This document shows positions 42,269-50,973 of a stretch of DNA of 64,000 nt, piece after piece. The stretch comes from Acidobacteriota bacterium. GTDB lineage: Bacteria > Acidobacteriota > Holophagae > Holophagales > Holophagaceae. Each line of letters begins with the position of its first letter. Position 1 is the stretch's first letter. Position numbers and translations under genes: made by a program. The notes beneath the pieces were generated by a model that was not told where the DNA came from, searched no databases, and saw only the letters and a program-made list of their open reading frames with translations. Location of the stretch: the NCBI GenBank assembly GCA_016192145.1, contig JACPUT010000006.1, forward strand, positions 372,001-436,000, given 5' to 3'.

Positions 42269-45049
42269 TCATTCCGCGGGAGATTTTCGGCTGGGCCGGA
42301 ATCGATCCCGCAATGCCTTCATCTCGCCTTGGAACTCCGGGGCAAGGTGATCGGGATCCCGGAGGGCCGCCTCAAGATCCTCCAGGGCCTCGTCGGACTT
42401 GCCCTGGAGGTGTCGGATCCACGCCCGGGCCTTGAGGACTTGGGGGCGGCCGGGGGCCAGGCTGAGGGCCTTATCCATGGCGGCCTCGGCCGCCTTCCGA
42501 TCGGGGCGAGGCTTGCGGGCCAGGCACTCGGCGATGCCGGCCAGGTCATCGGCTTGGTGGTTCTTCGCTTCGGCGCGAGTGTGGGCCTCAAGGGCCAGGC
42601 GGTAGTTCCCGAGGCTGTCCTCCCAGCGGCCCTCCAGGCGATCCAGTTCTCCCAGCCGGTATCGGGCGCTGGCTTCCTGGCTTCCTAGGTTGGCCTGGCG
42701 TGCGATGGCGAGAGAAGTTTCGATTCGGAGGCGGGCTGCGGGCAGATCCCCCTTCATGGTTTCGAGGATGCCCAGATTGCGCTGAGTGCTGGCTTCGCCG
42801 AAGTGGTCCCCGAGTATCTTGCGGATCTCCATGGCTCTGGCCAGATGGCGGCGGGCCTCTTCCAGCCGTTGCTGGCTGAGGTACACCACGCCGAGGTTGT
42901 TCTCGGCGACGGCCTCCGATTTCCGATCGGTGATCTCGATGGCAGTAGCGAGGATTTGCCGGTACTGGCGCTCGGCATCCTGAAAGTCGCCATGGGCCAA
43001 GGCGAAATTCGCGAGGTTCGTGTGCACGGAAATGGCCATCTGCTGGTTTCCCGTCCGCTCGAGGATGGCCATGGCCTGATCGTAGTAGCCCCGGGCCTGG
43101 GCCTCCTGCCCCCGGCCCTGGGCGAGGCGGCCGAGGCTGTCCAGGGCGCTGCTTTCCCGGTCCTCGTCCCGCATGGTCCGCGTCATCTCCAGGGCCTGGA
43201 GGAAGAGGGACTCCGCCCGTGGGGGATCGCCTGACCTCTCGGCCCAGAAGGCCTGCATCTGGAGGCTGGTCAGCTCGGAGCTCCGGTCGCCGCTGGCCCG
43301 CCCCGCGAAGCGCGTCCACTCGGATACCGCGGGCATCTTGTCGCTGCCCAGGCGCATGAGGCAGATGGCGTATTGCCCCACGAGGAGGCCGAACTGGGGC
43401 GAGCGGTGGGCGGCTTCCCGCAGGAGCGGCTCCGCCTGCTTGTACTCGCCCCGCTCCATGAAGGCCCGTCCCTGGGCGTAGGCGCTCAGGATCTCCGGGC
43501 TGAGTTGCGGGGCTGAGCGCTTCGGTGCGCCGCCGGGGTCGACGGCCTTCAGGATGGCGGTGCTGGCCTCATCGAGGTACACCTGACCCACGAACTCGGG
43601 CTGAATGGGCTGGCGGATTTCGTGGCGCAGGCGCTCCAGGCCCGTGGCATCCCGCAGGCTGAGCACGAGCACCTCGCCACCCTGCTCGCGGCGGAGAGAG
43701 CCCTGGAGCATCAGCTGCGCGCCCATGGCCTTGCAGAGGAGGGGCACGCCGGGATCGGAGGCGGCGCCCGGCTCGGCCAGCCGGGCCATCACCTTGCGGG
43801 CTTCGCCCGCATCCAGGATGGCCAGCTTGGGGGAATCTCGCAGGGCGGAGGCCAGGAGTTCCGGCAGGCCGAAGCCCACCTGGGCATCCAGGCTCCGATC
43901 CCCGGTCTCGTTCTTCATGGGAAGGATCGCCAACCGGGCGGGCCGGTTCCGCACGAGGTCCGCGATGATGCTCCGGGAGGAGAGCCAATAGAGCCCTGAG
44001 GTGATGACGAGCGTGACGCCCGCGGCGATGCCGGCCCAGCCCTTGGGGCCAAGGGGGCGCTGGAGGGCCTCGAGGGCGGCATGCACCTGGGCTGCCCGGG
44101 GGCGCGCGGAGGGGTCGGGATCCAACATGCGCTCCAGGAGCTTCCACAGCTTCGCCGGGCCCGGGCGCTCCCGGATCACGGTGCGGCGGTTGGCGGCCAC
44201 GGCCGCCTGCAGCTCCTGACCCGCGCCCCCGAAGGGCCGCTGGCCCACGAGCATCTCGTGGAGGACGATGCCCAGGGCGAAGACGTCCGAAGGGGGGCCC
44301 ACCGGCCACAGGATCACCTGCTCGGGGCTCATGTACCCCGGGGTGCCCATGACGAAGCCCGCGGCGGTGAGGGCGCCGGAGGGGCGGGATTCGGAAGGCT
44401 CCTTGGGCGTGGGCGAGGGTGGAAGCGCCGTCTGGGTGCGGAGGCCCGCGGGGGAGGGCGCGCCCGGATTGGCCTGGGTCTCGGCGAGGCCCGGCGGAGC
44501 GGGGATCGGCTCGGCGGTCGCGCTGACGGGGAGGCTGCCGGAGTTCTCATCCAGGCGCTTGGCGAGGCCGAAATCCAGCACCTTCACCGTGCCATCCGCC
44601 GCGATGATCACGTTTCCCGGTTTCAGATCCCGATGGATGATCTCCTTGGCGTGGGCCGCCGCGAGGGCGGAGGCGATGGCCTGGGCGATGCCCATGGCCC
44701 GCTTGGGAGCCAGGGGGCCGAAGGTCGCTTCGAGGATCGCCGAGAGGGTGGAGCCCTCCACCCACTCCATGGCCATGTAGGTGGCGCCCTCGGCCTCCAC
44801 CCAGTCGTAGACCTGGCAGATGTTCGGGTGGTTGAGCTGGGCGAGCACCTGGGCTTCCCGCTGGAAGCGGGCCAGCACGGCGGCATCCCGCCGGTGCTTC
44901 GATCGGAGGGCCTTGAGGGCCACGGGGCGATCCAGCTTGGTGTCGTGGGCCCTGTAGACGGCCCCCATTCCTCCCTCGTCCACGAAGGCCTCCACCCGGT
45001 AGCGGCCGAGCTGGGTCCCTTCGGGGAGGTGGGAGGGGGTCGTGGCCAT
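42269..45049 (-). CDS. Ser/Thr protein kinase with TolB-like and TPR domains
   Basis: A 926-residue membrane-spanning PknB-type kinase. The catalytic domain (about 14-310) has GGMGAVYRAHD (Gly-rich loop), RPVALKALR (Lys), IHRDLKPGNVI (catalytic loop), DFGLAK and GTPGYMSPEQ. A Pro/Ser-rich insert of about 70 residues lies between DFGLAK and the activation segment. One membrane helix (WAGIAAGVTLVITSGLYWL, about 336-355) separates the kinase from a TolB/adenylate-cyclase-like domain (RLAILPMKNETGDRSLDAQV) and a TPR-rich C-terminus (about 505-880, with typical A-x-x-NLG helices). It lies 13 bp downstream of pqiB and probably shares its transcript. Confidence 0.9.
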   Translation of the reverse strand: MATTPSHLPEGTQLGRYRVEAFVDEGGMGAVYRAHDTKLDRPVALKALRSKHRRDAAVLARFQREAQVLAQLNHPNICQVYDWVEAEGATYMAMEWVEGSTLSAILEATFGPLAPKRAMGIAQAIASALAAAHAKEIIHRDLKPGNVIIAADGTVKVLDFGLAKRLDENSGSLPVSATAEPIPAPPGLAETQANPGAPSPAGLRTQTALPPSPTPKEPSESRPSGALTAAGFVMGTPGYMSPEQVILWPVGPPSDVFALGIVLHEMLVGQRPFGGAGQELQAAVAANRRTVIRERPGPAKLWKLLERMLDPDPSARPRAAQVHAALEALQRPLGPKGWAGIAAGVTLVITSGLYWLSSRSIIADLVRNRPARLAILPMKNETGDRSLDAQVGFGLPELLASALRDSPKLAILDAGEARKVMARLAEPGAASDPGVPLLCKAMGAQLMLQGSLRREQGGEVLVLSLRDATGLERLRHEIRQPIQPEFVGQVYLDEASTAILKAVDPGGAPKRSAPQLSPEILSAYAQGRAFMERGEYKQAEPLLREAAHRSPQFGLLVGQYAICLMRLGSDKMPAVSEWTRFAGRASGDRSSELTSLQMQAFWAERSGDPPRAESLFLQALEMTRTMRDEDRESSALDSLGRLAQGRGQEAQARGYYDQAMAILERTGNQQMAISVHTNLANFALAHGDFQDAERQYRQILATAIEITDRKSEAVAENNLGVVYLSQQRLEEARRHLARAMEIRKILGDHFGEASTQRNLGILETMKGDLPAARLRIETSLAIARQANLGSQEASARYRLGELDRLEGRWEDSLGNYRLALEAHTRAEAKNHQADDLAGIAECLARKPRPDRKAAEAAMDKALSLAPGRPQVLKARAWIRHLQGKSDEALEDLEAALRDPDHLAPEFQGEMKALRDRFRPSRKSPAE

Positions 45050-45062
45050 GGCGGATGCCGAC

Positions 45063-46694
45063 TCAGTTCTTCTTCGCTTTGGCCTTGCCCTTGCCCCACA
45101 CGAGGGATTGGGGCCGCTCGTTGAGGAGCTCCCCCAGCTCCCGGAGGGATTTCGCGGCCTTGGCGAATTCCTCCAGGGCTTGGTGGAGGTCCTTCTGGAC
45201 GGGGGAATCGGCGCGGAGGGCCCCTTCGAGCGTGGCGAGGGTGGATTGGGCCTGGGCGAGAGTGGCCTGGGCCTGGGGTGCCGTCTCCCGGTCGAGGCGG
45301 GAGGCCAGGGCCCGGGTCTGATCGAGCGTCTCCCGCAGGGCCGGAAGGCTGGCCCGCAGCTCCCCGAGCAGTTCCTCCATGGGGAGTTTCTGGAGGCGCT
45401 CCACGAAGCTCGTGAGGTTCTCCACGAGGGCCGTGTTGGTGGCGCGCAGGGTGGGGATCTCCAGGAACCCGTTCCGGGCGGAGAGGGGCACGGCCTTGCC
45501 GCCGGGGTGGAAGGCGAGGTTGACGACGAGGCCGCCCGTGAGCAGGGAGGCGGGCTGAAGCTGGGCGCGCAGCCCCCGCGCGACGAGGCCCTTCAACATC
45601 GCTTTGGGATCGCTCGCGCCCCGTTTACCGAAGAACCGCTCGGGGTCCAGGGCGATGAGCACCGGGACGCTGCCCTGCAGGGATCGGGCGTCGAACTCCA
45701 AGCGCAGATCCTCCACCTGGCCCACTTTGATCCCCTGGTACTCCACGGGGTTTCCCCGGGAGAGGCCCCGCACGGATTCCTTGAATCGGAGGAGGAAGTA
45801 GAGCCGGTCCTCGGAGGTCTGCTCGAAAATGGCATCGCGATTGGGGAAGAGGGGGAAGACGTGCCCCTTGGGCACGGGCCCGCTGGCCTGGAGGCTCACG
45901 GGATTCTCCAGCACCACGGAGCCCAGGAGGAGGTCGAGCATGGATTCGGAGTGGAAGCGGAGCCCTCCCCCATCCACGGACACATCGACGGAACCCGACT
46001 GCCAGAAGCGGGAATCCCGGCGCACCAGTTCGTGGTAGGGAGCTCGGAGGAAGATCTTCACGGAGACGGATCTGCCGTCGGGGGCGAGGTTCACCGCGGC
46101 CACCTCGCCGACCCTCACCTGCCGGAACTGCACGGGGGACCCCAAGTTCAGGTAGCCGAGTTTGTCCGTCTTCAGTTCAAAGAGGGCGCCGGGTTCGCGG
46201 ATGGATTCCAGGGAGGGGGCCTCCTGGCCCTGGAAGGCTCGAGCCGCCCTGGCGCCCTCCGGGGGCGACCCCGGGTCCATGCCGATGTAGGCGCCGGAGA
46301 GGAGCGTGGAGAGGCCCGAGATGCCCGTGGCGCTGACGCGGGCCCGCACCACCCAGAACCGGGCCTGGTCCGTGAGGAGCGGGGCGGCCTCGCGCTTGAT
46401 CTCGGCGGTGACCACCACCTGGGCGTGGTCGGGGGTGAAGCCGAGGGCCGTCACCTTCCCGATCTCCACGTCCTTGTGCTTGATGCGGGTCTGACCCGGC
46501 TCGATGCCCTCCCCCGAGGGGAAGGTGATGGCGATGGTGGGACCCGTGGCCCGGTAGGCCTTGAGCACGAGCCAGCCCCCCAGGATCACGATCACCATGG
46601 GCAGGAGCCACACGAGCGTGGGGCCCCGGTATTTCTGGATCCTCGGCTCGGCCAGCGAGTCGGCGGGGTCGGGCGCGGGTCGGGACTCATCCAT
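45063..46694 (-). CDS. pqiB: PqiB-like MCE-domain lipid transport protein
   Basis: A 543-residue inner-membrane-anchored protein. A single N-terminal helix (LVWLLPMVIVILGGWLVLKA) is followed by three MCE (MlaD-like) repeats, marked by GISGLSTLLSGAYIGMDPG, the strand GNPVEYQGIKVGQVEDLRL, and the GLRAQLQPASLLTGGLVVNL region. The C-terminus is a long coiled coil. PqiB forms a periplasmic tunnel for lipids between the membranes with PqiA; no pqiC is seen. The ATG at 46694 overlaps the pqiA stop (ATGGATGA); an in-frame ATG nine codons upstream is less likely. Confidence 0.93.
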   Translation of the reverse strand: MDESRPAPDPADSLAEPRIQKYRGPTLVWLLPMVIVILGGWLVLKAYRATGPTIAITFPSGEGIEPGQTRIKHKDVEIGKVTALGFTPDHAQVVVTAEIKREAAPLLTDQARFWVVRARVSATGISGLSTLLSGAYIGMDPGSPPEGARAARAFQGQEAPSLESIREPGALFELKTDKLGYLNLGSPVQFRQVRVGEVAAVNLAPDGRSVSVKIFLRAPYHELVRRDSRFWQSGSVDVSVDGGGLRFHSESMLDLLLGSVVLENPVSLQASGPVPKGHVFPLFPNRDAIFEQTSEDRLYFLLRFKESVRGLSRGNPVEYQGIKVGQVEDLRLEFDARSLQGSVPVLIALDPERFFGKRGASDPKAMLKGLVARGLRAQLQPASLLTGGLVVNLAFHPGGKAVPLSARNGFLEIPTLRATNTALVENLTSFVERLQKLPMEELLGELRASLPALRETLDQTRALASRLDRETAPQAQATLAQAQSTLATLEGALRADSPVQKDLHQALEEFAKAAKSLRELGELLNERPQSLVWGKGKAKAKKN

Positions 46695-47940
46695 GGGAGG
46701 GCTCCAGGGGGGTGGGTTCAAGGCTGTCCCACAGGAGGCGGGGGTCGAACACGTTCACGGCCAGCATGGTGGCCACCACCATCATGGCGAAGGCCATGGC
46801 TCCGGGGCCAGGGGCCACGCTCGCCACGTTGCCCATCTCCACCATGGCCACCATGAGGGTGATGACGAAGATGTCCACCATGGACCAGCGTCCGATGGCC
46901 TCCGTCACCCGGTAGAGCCAGGCCCGGTGGGCATGGCTCCATGTCCACCGGCCCCGCTCGGAAAGGAGCAGGAGGCTGAGGGCCACGAGCTTCACGAGGG
47001 GCACCAGCACGCTCGCCACGAAAATGAGGAGGGCCAGGGACCAGGAGCCCTCCTGGAGGAAGTAGAGGATGCCGCTCAGGATCGTGTCGGATTTGGCGCG
47101 GCCCATCTGCACGATGCGCATCACGGGCAGGGCGTTGGCTGGGATGTAGAGGAGGGCCGCCGTGGCCAGCAGGGCCCAGGTGCGGCCCCGGCTCCGGGGC
47201 TTGCGGCTGTGCAGCGAGGAGCCGCAGCGGGAACAGAAACGGCGCTGCCCGAGCGCCTCGAGCCGCCCGCAGGCCCCACAGGCCACGAGGCCCGCGCCCC
47301 GGGCGGTGGTGGCCGCGGGGGGCAGGGCCGGAGCAGGGCCGTCGCCGAGGTCCTCCCAGACCTGGTGGACGTTCAGGGAGGAGACGGCCGCGGCGGCGGC
47401 GAGGACGAAGAGCAGGAGGGCGACGAGGGAGGGGCCCGGCAGCACGGTGGAGGTCTTGGAGAGCTTCACGTAGGACACGAGGATGCCCAGCACGAAGACC
47501 TCGGCCATCTCCCAGGCCCGGAACTGCCCGATGAGGCGGAAGACGACGGCCGTGGCCTTCGTCCCCCCGCCCCGCTTGAGCTCGAAAAGGACGTAGGCCA
47601 CCCCGGCGAAGTGGACGAGGGGCGCGAGGATCACCGTCGTGATGAGGATGGCGGAGAGCCAGGGCCAGCCCTGGGCGGCCAGGATCCGGGCGCAGCTGCC
47701 CAGGGTGGCCTCCTGCACCACGCCATGGAGGTGCAGCTTCAGGAGGGGGGATGCATTGGCCAGGAGGAACAGGACGAGGGCCACCAGGTAGAGGGCGAAG
47801 GCCCGGTCGTGGTTCGTGGGCCCCCCGCGCCTCAGGCCGGTGCCGCAGCGCGCGCAGGTGGCCCGCTCCCCCTTGGCCAACGGGCGTAACCGATGCAGCA
47901 GATCGCATTCGGGGCAGGCGAGGAGGGTGGCGGTGGGCAT
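46687..47940 (-). CDS. pqiA: PqiA-like integral membrane protein
   Basis: A 417-residue protein, the same length as typical PqiA. It has two repeats of a membrane domain, each preceded by a zinc-ribbon-like motif: CPECDLLHRLRPLAKGERAT with CARCG near the N-terminus, and CGACGRLEALGQRRFCSRCG in the middle. Eight transmembrane segments are expected, with sequence such as ALYLVALVLFLLANASPLL. PqiA is the membrane partner of the MCE protein PqiB in envelope lipid handling. The start at ATG 47940 (MPTATLLACPEC) fits the family; longer in-frame starts exist. Confidence 0.92.
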   Translation of the reverse strand: MPTATLLACPECDLLHRLRPLAKGERATCARCGTGLRRGGPTNHDRAFALYLVALVLFLLANASPLLKLHLHGVVQEATLGSCARILAAQGWPWLSAILITTVILAPLVHFAGVAYVLFELKRGGGTKATAVVFRLIGQFRAWEMAEVFVLGILVSYVKLSKTSTVLPGPSLVALLLFVLAAAAAVSSLNVHQVWEDLGDGPAPALPPAATTARGAGLVACGACGRLEALGQRRFCSRCGSSLHSRKPRSRGRTWALLATAALLYIPANALPVMRIVQMGRAKSDTILSGILYFLQEGSWSLALLIFVASVLVPLVKLVALSLLLLSERGRWTWSHAHRAWLYRVTEAIGRWSMVDIFVITLMVAMVEMGNVASVAPGPGAMAFAMMVVATMLAVNVFDPRLLWDSLEPTPLEPSHG

Positions 47941-48211
47941 CGGGTCGCAGGGGGTTGCGAGGAGGATACCGACCTTCGGCCCGATCGCGGGCGCCCGATG
48001 GGCCCTCTGCGGTCTCCGCGTTCCTTCTTTCGACCATGGCCCGGAGTGAAGCATTCAAGGCCCGCTGGATTGATGACGTGGCAATCCGCGGAGCAGAAGG
48101 GCTACTCCCGGAAATTCGTGAAGAACCATTTTTTAGCCTGGATGGAGGGGATGGAGGGGAGGGTCGCTGATCCGGTGATCCGACGGCAGGGCAGGGTGCG
48201 ATAGTTGAAGG
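47941..48211. other. intergenic region between divergent pqiA and rsmI
   Basis: 271 bases with no supported gene. A frame reading MARSEAFKARWIDD opens at 48036 but ends within about 45 codons in low-complexity Gly/Asp sequence and lacks a ribosome binding site. There is a short direct repeat GGATGGAGGGGATGGAGGGG at about 48140-48159 and a CATTTTTTAG run (48129). The end holds the promoter-like element of rsmI. Confidence 0.5.
48195..48211 (+). promoter_or_regulatory. promoter-like GGTGCGATAGTTGA before rsmI
   Basis: The 14 bases 48195-48208 are identical to 7690-7703 and stand the same 3 nt before an ATGGCC start. The extended -10 TGCGATAGT would place the transcript start close to the ATG, suggesting a leaderless or near-leaderless message. 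Confidence 0.45.
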
Positions 48212-49060
48212 ATGGCCGGCCATCTGATCCTCGTCCCCACCCCCATCGGCAACCTCGGCGATCTCACCGAAAGGGCCAGGGAGGCGCTGGAGGGGGCGCA
48301 CCTCGTGGCCTGCGAGGACACCCGCCGCACGGGGGGCCTCCTCAAGCACCTGGGCATCGACAAGCCCCTGCAGCGCTTCGATGACCACGCGGGCGTCGAG
48401 GCCTTCGAGCGCGTGGCCGCGGCCCTGGTGAACGGGCAGACCGTGGCCTACTGCAGCGACGCGGGCATGCCCGGCATCAACGATCCCGGCTTCGAGATCG
48501 CCCGCATCGCCCGGGAGGGCGGCGCGAAGGTGACGGTGCTGCCCGGCGCCTCCGCCGTGCTGCTGGCCGTGGTGGCCTCGGGCCTGCCCTGCCACGTGTT
48601 CAGCTTCATGGGCTACCTGCCGTCGCGCTCCGAGCCCCGCCGCACCTTCATCAAGAAGCTGGGCGGCCGGGAGGAGACGACGGTGGTCTTCGAGACGCCG
48701 CACCGCATCCACGAGGCCCTCGATGAGCTGGAGGAGCTGCTGCCCGATCGCGAGATCGCCCTGGGCCGGGAGCTCACCAAGCTGCATGAGAGCTGGTACC
48801 GCGGCACCCCGGCCGAGGTGAAGGTCCAGCTGCGCGGCGAGAGCCGGGGCGAGATGGTGCTCGTGATCGCCGGGGCCGACGCCAAGCGCATCGTCACCGA
48901 GGCGGGCGCCGAGTTCGCGGGCGAGCTGCCCCAGTGGGCCCAGGCCTACCTGGCCGCCGCGCGGGAAGGCGGGATGACCCTGCGGGAAGCCGTGAAGCCC
49001 CTGGCCAAGCACCTGGGCGTGAGCGCGTCGGAGCTCTACAAGATCGCCGCCGAGGGATGA
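48212..49060 (+). CDS. rsmI: 16S rRNA 2'-O-ribose C1402 methyltransferase RsmI
   Basis: A 282-residue SPOUT-like (tetrapyrrole-methylase fold) methyltransferase. Signatures: LILVPTPIGNLGDLTERA at the N-terminus, ACEDTRRTGGLL, YCSDAGMPGINDPG, VLPGASAVLLAVVASGLP and FETPHRIHEALDEL. RsmI with RsmH modifies C1402 in the 16S rRNA decoding centre. The C-terminal part (about 235-282) resembles the RsmI extra helical domain (AVKPLAKHLGVSASELYKIA). The promoter-like GGTGCGATAGTTGA ends 3 nt upstream of the ATG, without a clear Shine-Dalgarno sequence. Confidence 0.95.
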   Translation: MAGHLILVPTPIGNLGDLTERAREALEGAHLVACEDTRRTGGLLKHLGIDKPLQRFDDHAGVEAFERVAAALVNGQTVAYCSDAGMPGINDPGFEIARIAREGGAKVTVLPGASAVLLAVVASGLPCHVFSFMGYLPSRSEPRRTFIKKLGGREETTVVFETPHRIHEALDELEELLPDREIALGRELTKLHESWYRGTPAEVKVQLRGESRGEMVLVIAGADAKRIVTEAGAEFAGELPQWAQAYLAAAREGGMTLREAVKPLAKHLGVSASELYKIAAEG

Positions 49061-49085
49061 TAGCCTCGGGTCCTTCGGAGCCCGC

Positions 49086-49616
49086 ATGCGCACCCTGTTG
49101 AAGATCGTTCTCGGCCTCATGGCGGCCCCGCTGGTGCTGGCCCTCCTGGTGGTGCTGGCGGGAGCCTTCCTGCCCCGGGAACACCGGGTGAGCCGGGTGC
49201 TGCATCTGAAGGCCGCGCCGGATCAGGTCTGGGCCCTCCTCACCGACCACGCGAAGGATCCCACCTGGCGCGCGGGCCTCGCGGAGACGGTGCGCCTGCC
49301 GGATCGCGAGGGCCGGCCCGTGTGGGAGGATCGCGGTTCCCGCGGCCAGCGCATGGCCTACATGACGCTGGAATCGACGGCGCCCAAGCGGCTCGTGCGC
49401 CGCATCGTGGATCAGGAACGCTTCGGCGGCACCTGGATCTACGAACTGGCCCCCGAAGGCACCGGCACCCGCCTCCGCATCACCGAGGAGGGGTGGGTGG
49501 GCATGCCCTTTCGGGTGCTGGCGAAGGTGGTGATTGGCGAAGCCACCGTCCTGGAGCTCTACGAGGGGGATGTGGCCAAGCACTTCGGCGAGTCCGCGAA
49601 GCCCGTGGCGGAGTGA
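49086..49616 (+). CDS. SRPBCC (START-like) family protein with N-terminal membrane anchor
   Basis: A 176-residue protein. Residues about 5-28 form a hydrophobic helix (LKIVLGLMAAPLVLALLVVL). The remainder fits a SRPBCC/polyketide-cyclase fold: VSRVLHLKAAPDQVWALLTD, LESTAPKRLVRRIVD, GTWIYELAPEGTGTRLRITE. Such domains bind hydrophobic ligands; the ligand is unknown. It begins 25 bp after rsmI and may be co-transcribed. The 3' end is convergent and immediately adjacent to the next gene. Confidence 0.82.
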   Translation: MRTLLKIVLGLMAAPLVLALLVVLAGAFLPREHRVSRVLHLKAAPDQVWALLTDHAKDPTWRAGLAETVRLPDREGRPVWEDRGSRGQRMAYMTLESTAPKRLVRRIVDQERFGGTWIYELAPEGTGTRLRITEEGWVGMPFRVLAKVVIGEATVLELYEGDVAKHFGESAKPVAE

Positions 49617-50204
49617 TCAGAACCGCCAGCGGATTCCGAGGCTGACCACGGCCGGATCCAGGGGAGGGGTGTAGAAGATGGTGAGGATGCTTGTGGGCAA
49701 GGCATCCCAGCGAAGCTCCACCTCCCAGGTGCGTTGGAACTGGTACCCCAATCCTCCCGTGAGGGTGAGGTAGCCGCCCTGTTCCGAATCCCCCTCCACC
49801 ACGGGGCCCGCCGGGGGATTCCGAGTGGTGGTTTCATAGCTCACGTCGTAGCGGTGGATCCCCGCGCCCAGCACGAGGTAGGGCCCCATGCGACCTTTCA
49901 CGCGGAAGATCCAATCACAGGAGACCCCGAGGCTGTCCATGTCCGCGCGGGTTGTGACCCCGGGCATCCACTCCCGCCCCGAGCCGAGGCCCATGTGCAG
50001 GTAGGTGGCCCGGAGGCGCCCTTGGATCCAATGCTCGCGCAGGAACTGCCAGCTCCCCTCGACGCCCAGGGCCGTTCCGTAGGGGGACTTCGAATGCGCA
50101 TGATCCTCCCCGATGCGCAGGCCCACGCCCCAGGGCGGAGCCTCCTGCGCCCAGAGCAGGGCCGGGGAGAGAAGGGCCACCTGGAACCACGTCGGAACGT
50201 GCAT
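49617..50204 (-). CDS. outer-membrane beta-barrel protein (OmpW/OmpA-barrel type)
   Basis: A 195-residue exported protein. The ATG at 50204 follows GGAGGT and starts a signal peptide (VPTWFQVALLSPALLWAQ); the in-frame upstream Met is less likely. The mature protein alternates amphipathic strands (GRLRATYLHMGLGSG, MGPYLVLGAGIHRYDVSY, GGYLTLTGGLGYQF) and ends with aromatic RWRF, as expected for an eight-stranded barrel that terminates in Phe. The function is unknown; related small barrels include OmpW-like and surface-antigen proteins. Confidence 0.78.
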   Translation of the reverse strand: MHVPTWFQVALLSPALLWAQEAPPWGVGLRIGEDHAHSKSPYGTALGVEGSWQFLREHWIQGRLRATYLHMGLGSGREWMPGVTTRADMDSLGVSCDWIFRVKGRMGPYLVLGAGIHRYDVSYETTTRNPPAGPVVEGDSEQGGYLTLTGGLGYQFQRTWEVELRWDALPTSILTIFYTPPLDPAVVSLGIRWRF

Positions 50205-50332
50205 GGGACCTCCAGGGATTCCAGCCCAAGTGTGGCTCGGGGATCGGGCCCCGGAAGGGGCTTCATGTGCGAAGTCACAAGGAGACCTTGCGGTTTCCAT
50301 CCGATGTCGTATGTTTACCCATTCGTGATCGT

Positions 50333-50884
50333 ATGGAACGCCGACTCGCCTCCCTCCTCCTGCTCGTAGTCCTCGGGGCCCACGCCCTGGTGAAGGTCCG
50401 GCTCGGCACGCTGCCGGAATTGCTTTGGGCTTGCAACGTGAGCAGCCTCATCCTCGTGGCGGCGCTGTGGTTCGACTGGGCCCCGGGCATGGGCCTCGCG
50501 CTCGTGTGGCACCTCTGCGTGGGGGAACCCGGGTGGATCGCGGGCATCGCCGCCCGGGGCTGGGCCTTCCCGGGGTGGACCTCCGTGGCGGTGCACACCC
50601 TCCCGGCCGCCTTCGCCTTCCTGGCCCTGCGGGGGCGGGGGATGCCCCGGATTTCCGCCTTCTTGGCCCTGGCCATGTTCGTGGCCCTGGTGCCCCCCAG
50701 CCACTACCTCACGCCAGCCCTGTTAAACGTCAACCTCGCCCACCAGCGCCTGGGGTTTCTGGCTTCCCGGTGCTCGGGGAACTGGGATTACCGGCTGGCT
50801 TTCTGTGGGGGGCTGCTGGGCTTCCTTCTGCTGGGGCAGGCCCTGCTCCGCAGGGCGCTGCCCGAGGGCCGAGAGCCCGCCTGA
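50333..50884 (+). CDS. hypothetical integral membrane protein
   Basis: A 183-residue protein (from the ATG at 50333) with about five hydrophobic segments, for example LASLLLLVVLGAHALVKV, VSSLILVAALWFDW, SVAVHTLPAAFAFLAL, ISAFLALAMFVALVP and FCGGLLGFLLLGQALL. The pattern LLWACNVSSL at the second helix recalls small intra-membrane proteins, but I recognise no family. Very short spacing to the divergent barrel gene (50204) implies a compact shared promoter area. Confidence 0.7.
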   Translation: MERRLASLLLLVVLGAHALVKVRLGTLPELLWACNVSSLILVAALWFDWAPGMGLALVWHLCVGEPGWIAGIAARGWAFPGWTSVAVHTLPAAFAFLALRGRGMPRISAFLALAMFVALVPPSHYLTPALLNVNLAHQRLGFLASRCSGNWDYRLAFCGGLLGFLLLGQALLRRALPEGREPA

Positions 50885-50892
50885 AGGGGGGT

Positions 50893-50920
50893 GGCCCACC
50901 CACCTTCTGGAAAGCGGGCC
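50893..50920 (+). promoter_or_regulatory. 28-nt lipoprotein-leader motif, copy 1
   Basis: GGCCCAC (50893-50899), 14 bases including CCA...TGG and AAA, then GCGGGCC (50914-50920), 53 nt before the ATG at 50974. A second hairpin TGCCTCC-GAG-GAGGGGCA follows. Copies with identical total length precede the NHL (60577-60604) and RCC1 (60620-60647) lipoprotein genes. Confidence 0.6.
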
Positions 50921-50973
50921 TGCCTCCGAGGAGGGGCAGGAGGGAGTCTTGGGGATCCACTCCGGAGGATCCC

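Noticed and set aside
48036-48170. Small frame MARSEAFKARWIDD... between pqiA and rsmI
   Set aside because: No ribosome binding site and a low-complexity tail over a GGATGGAGGG direct repeat; not distinguishable from chance.
50893-50920. 28-nt motif as a sigma-54 promoter or known c-di-GMP (GEMM) riboswitch
   Set aside because: The spacing of GG and GC does not fit -24/-12, and the sequence lacks the conserved GEMM core and receptor parts.
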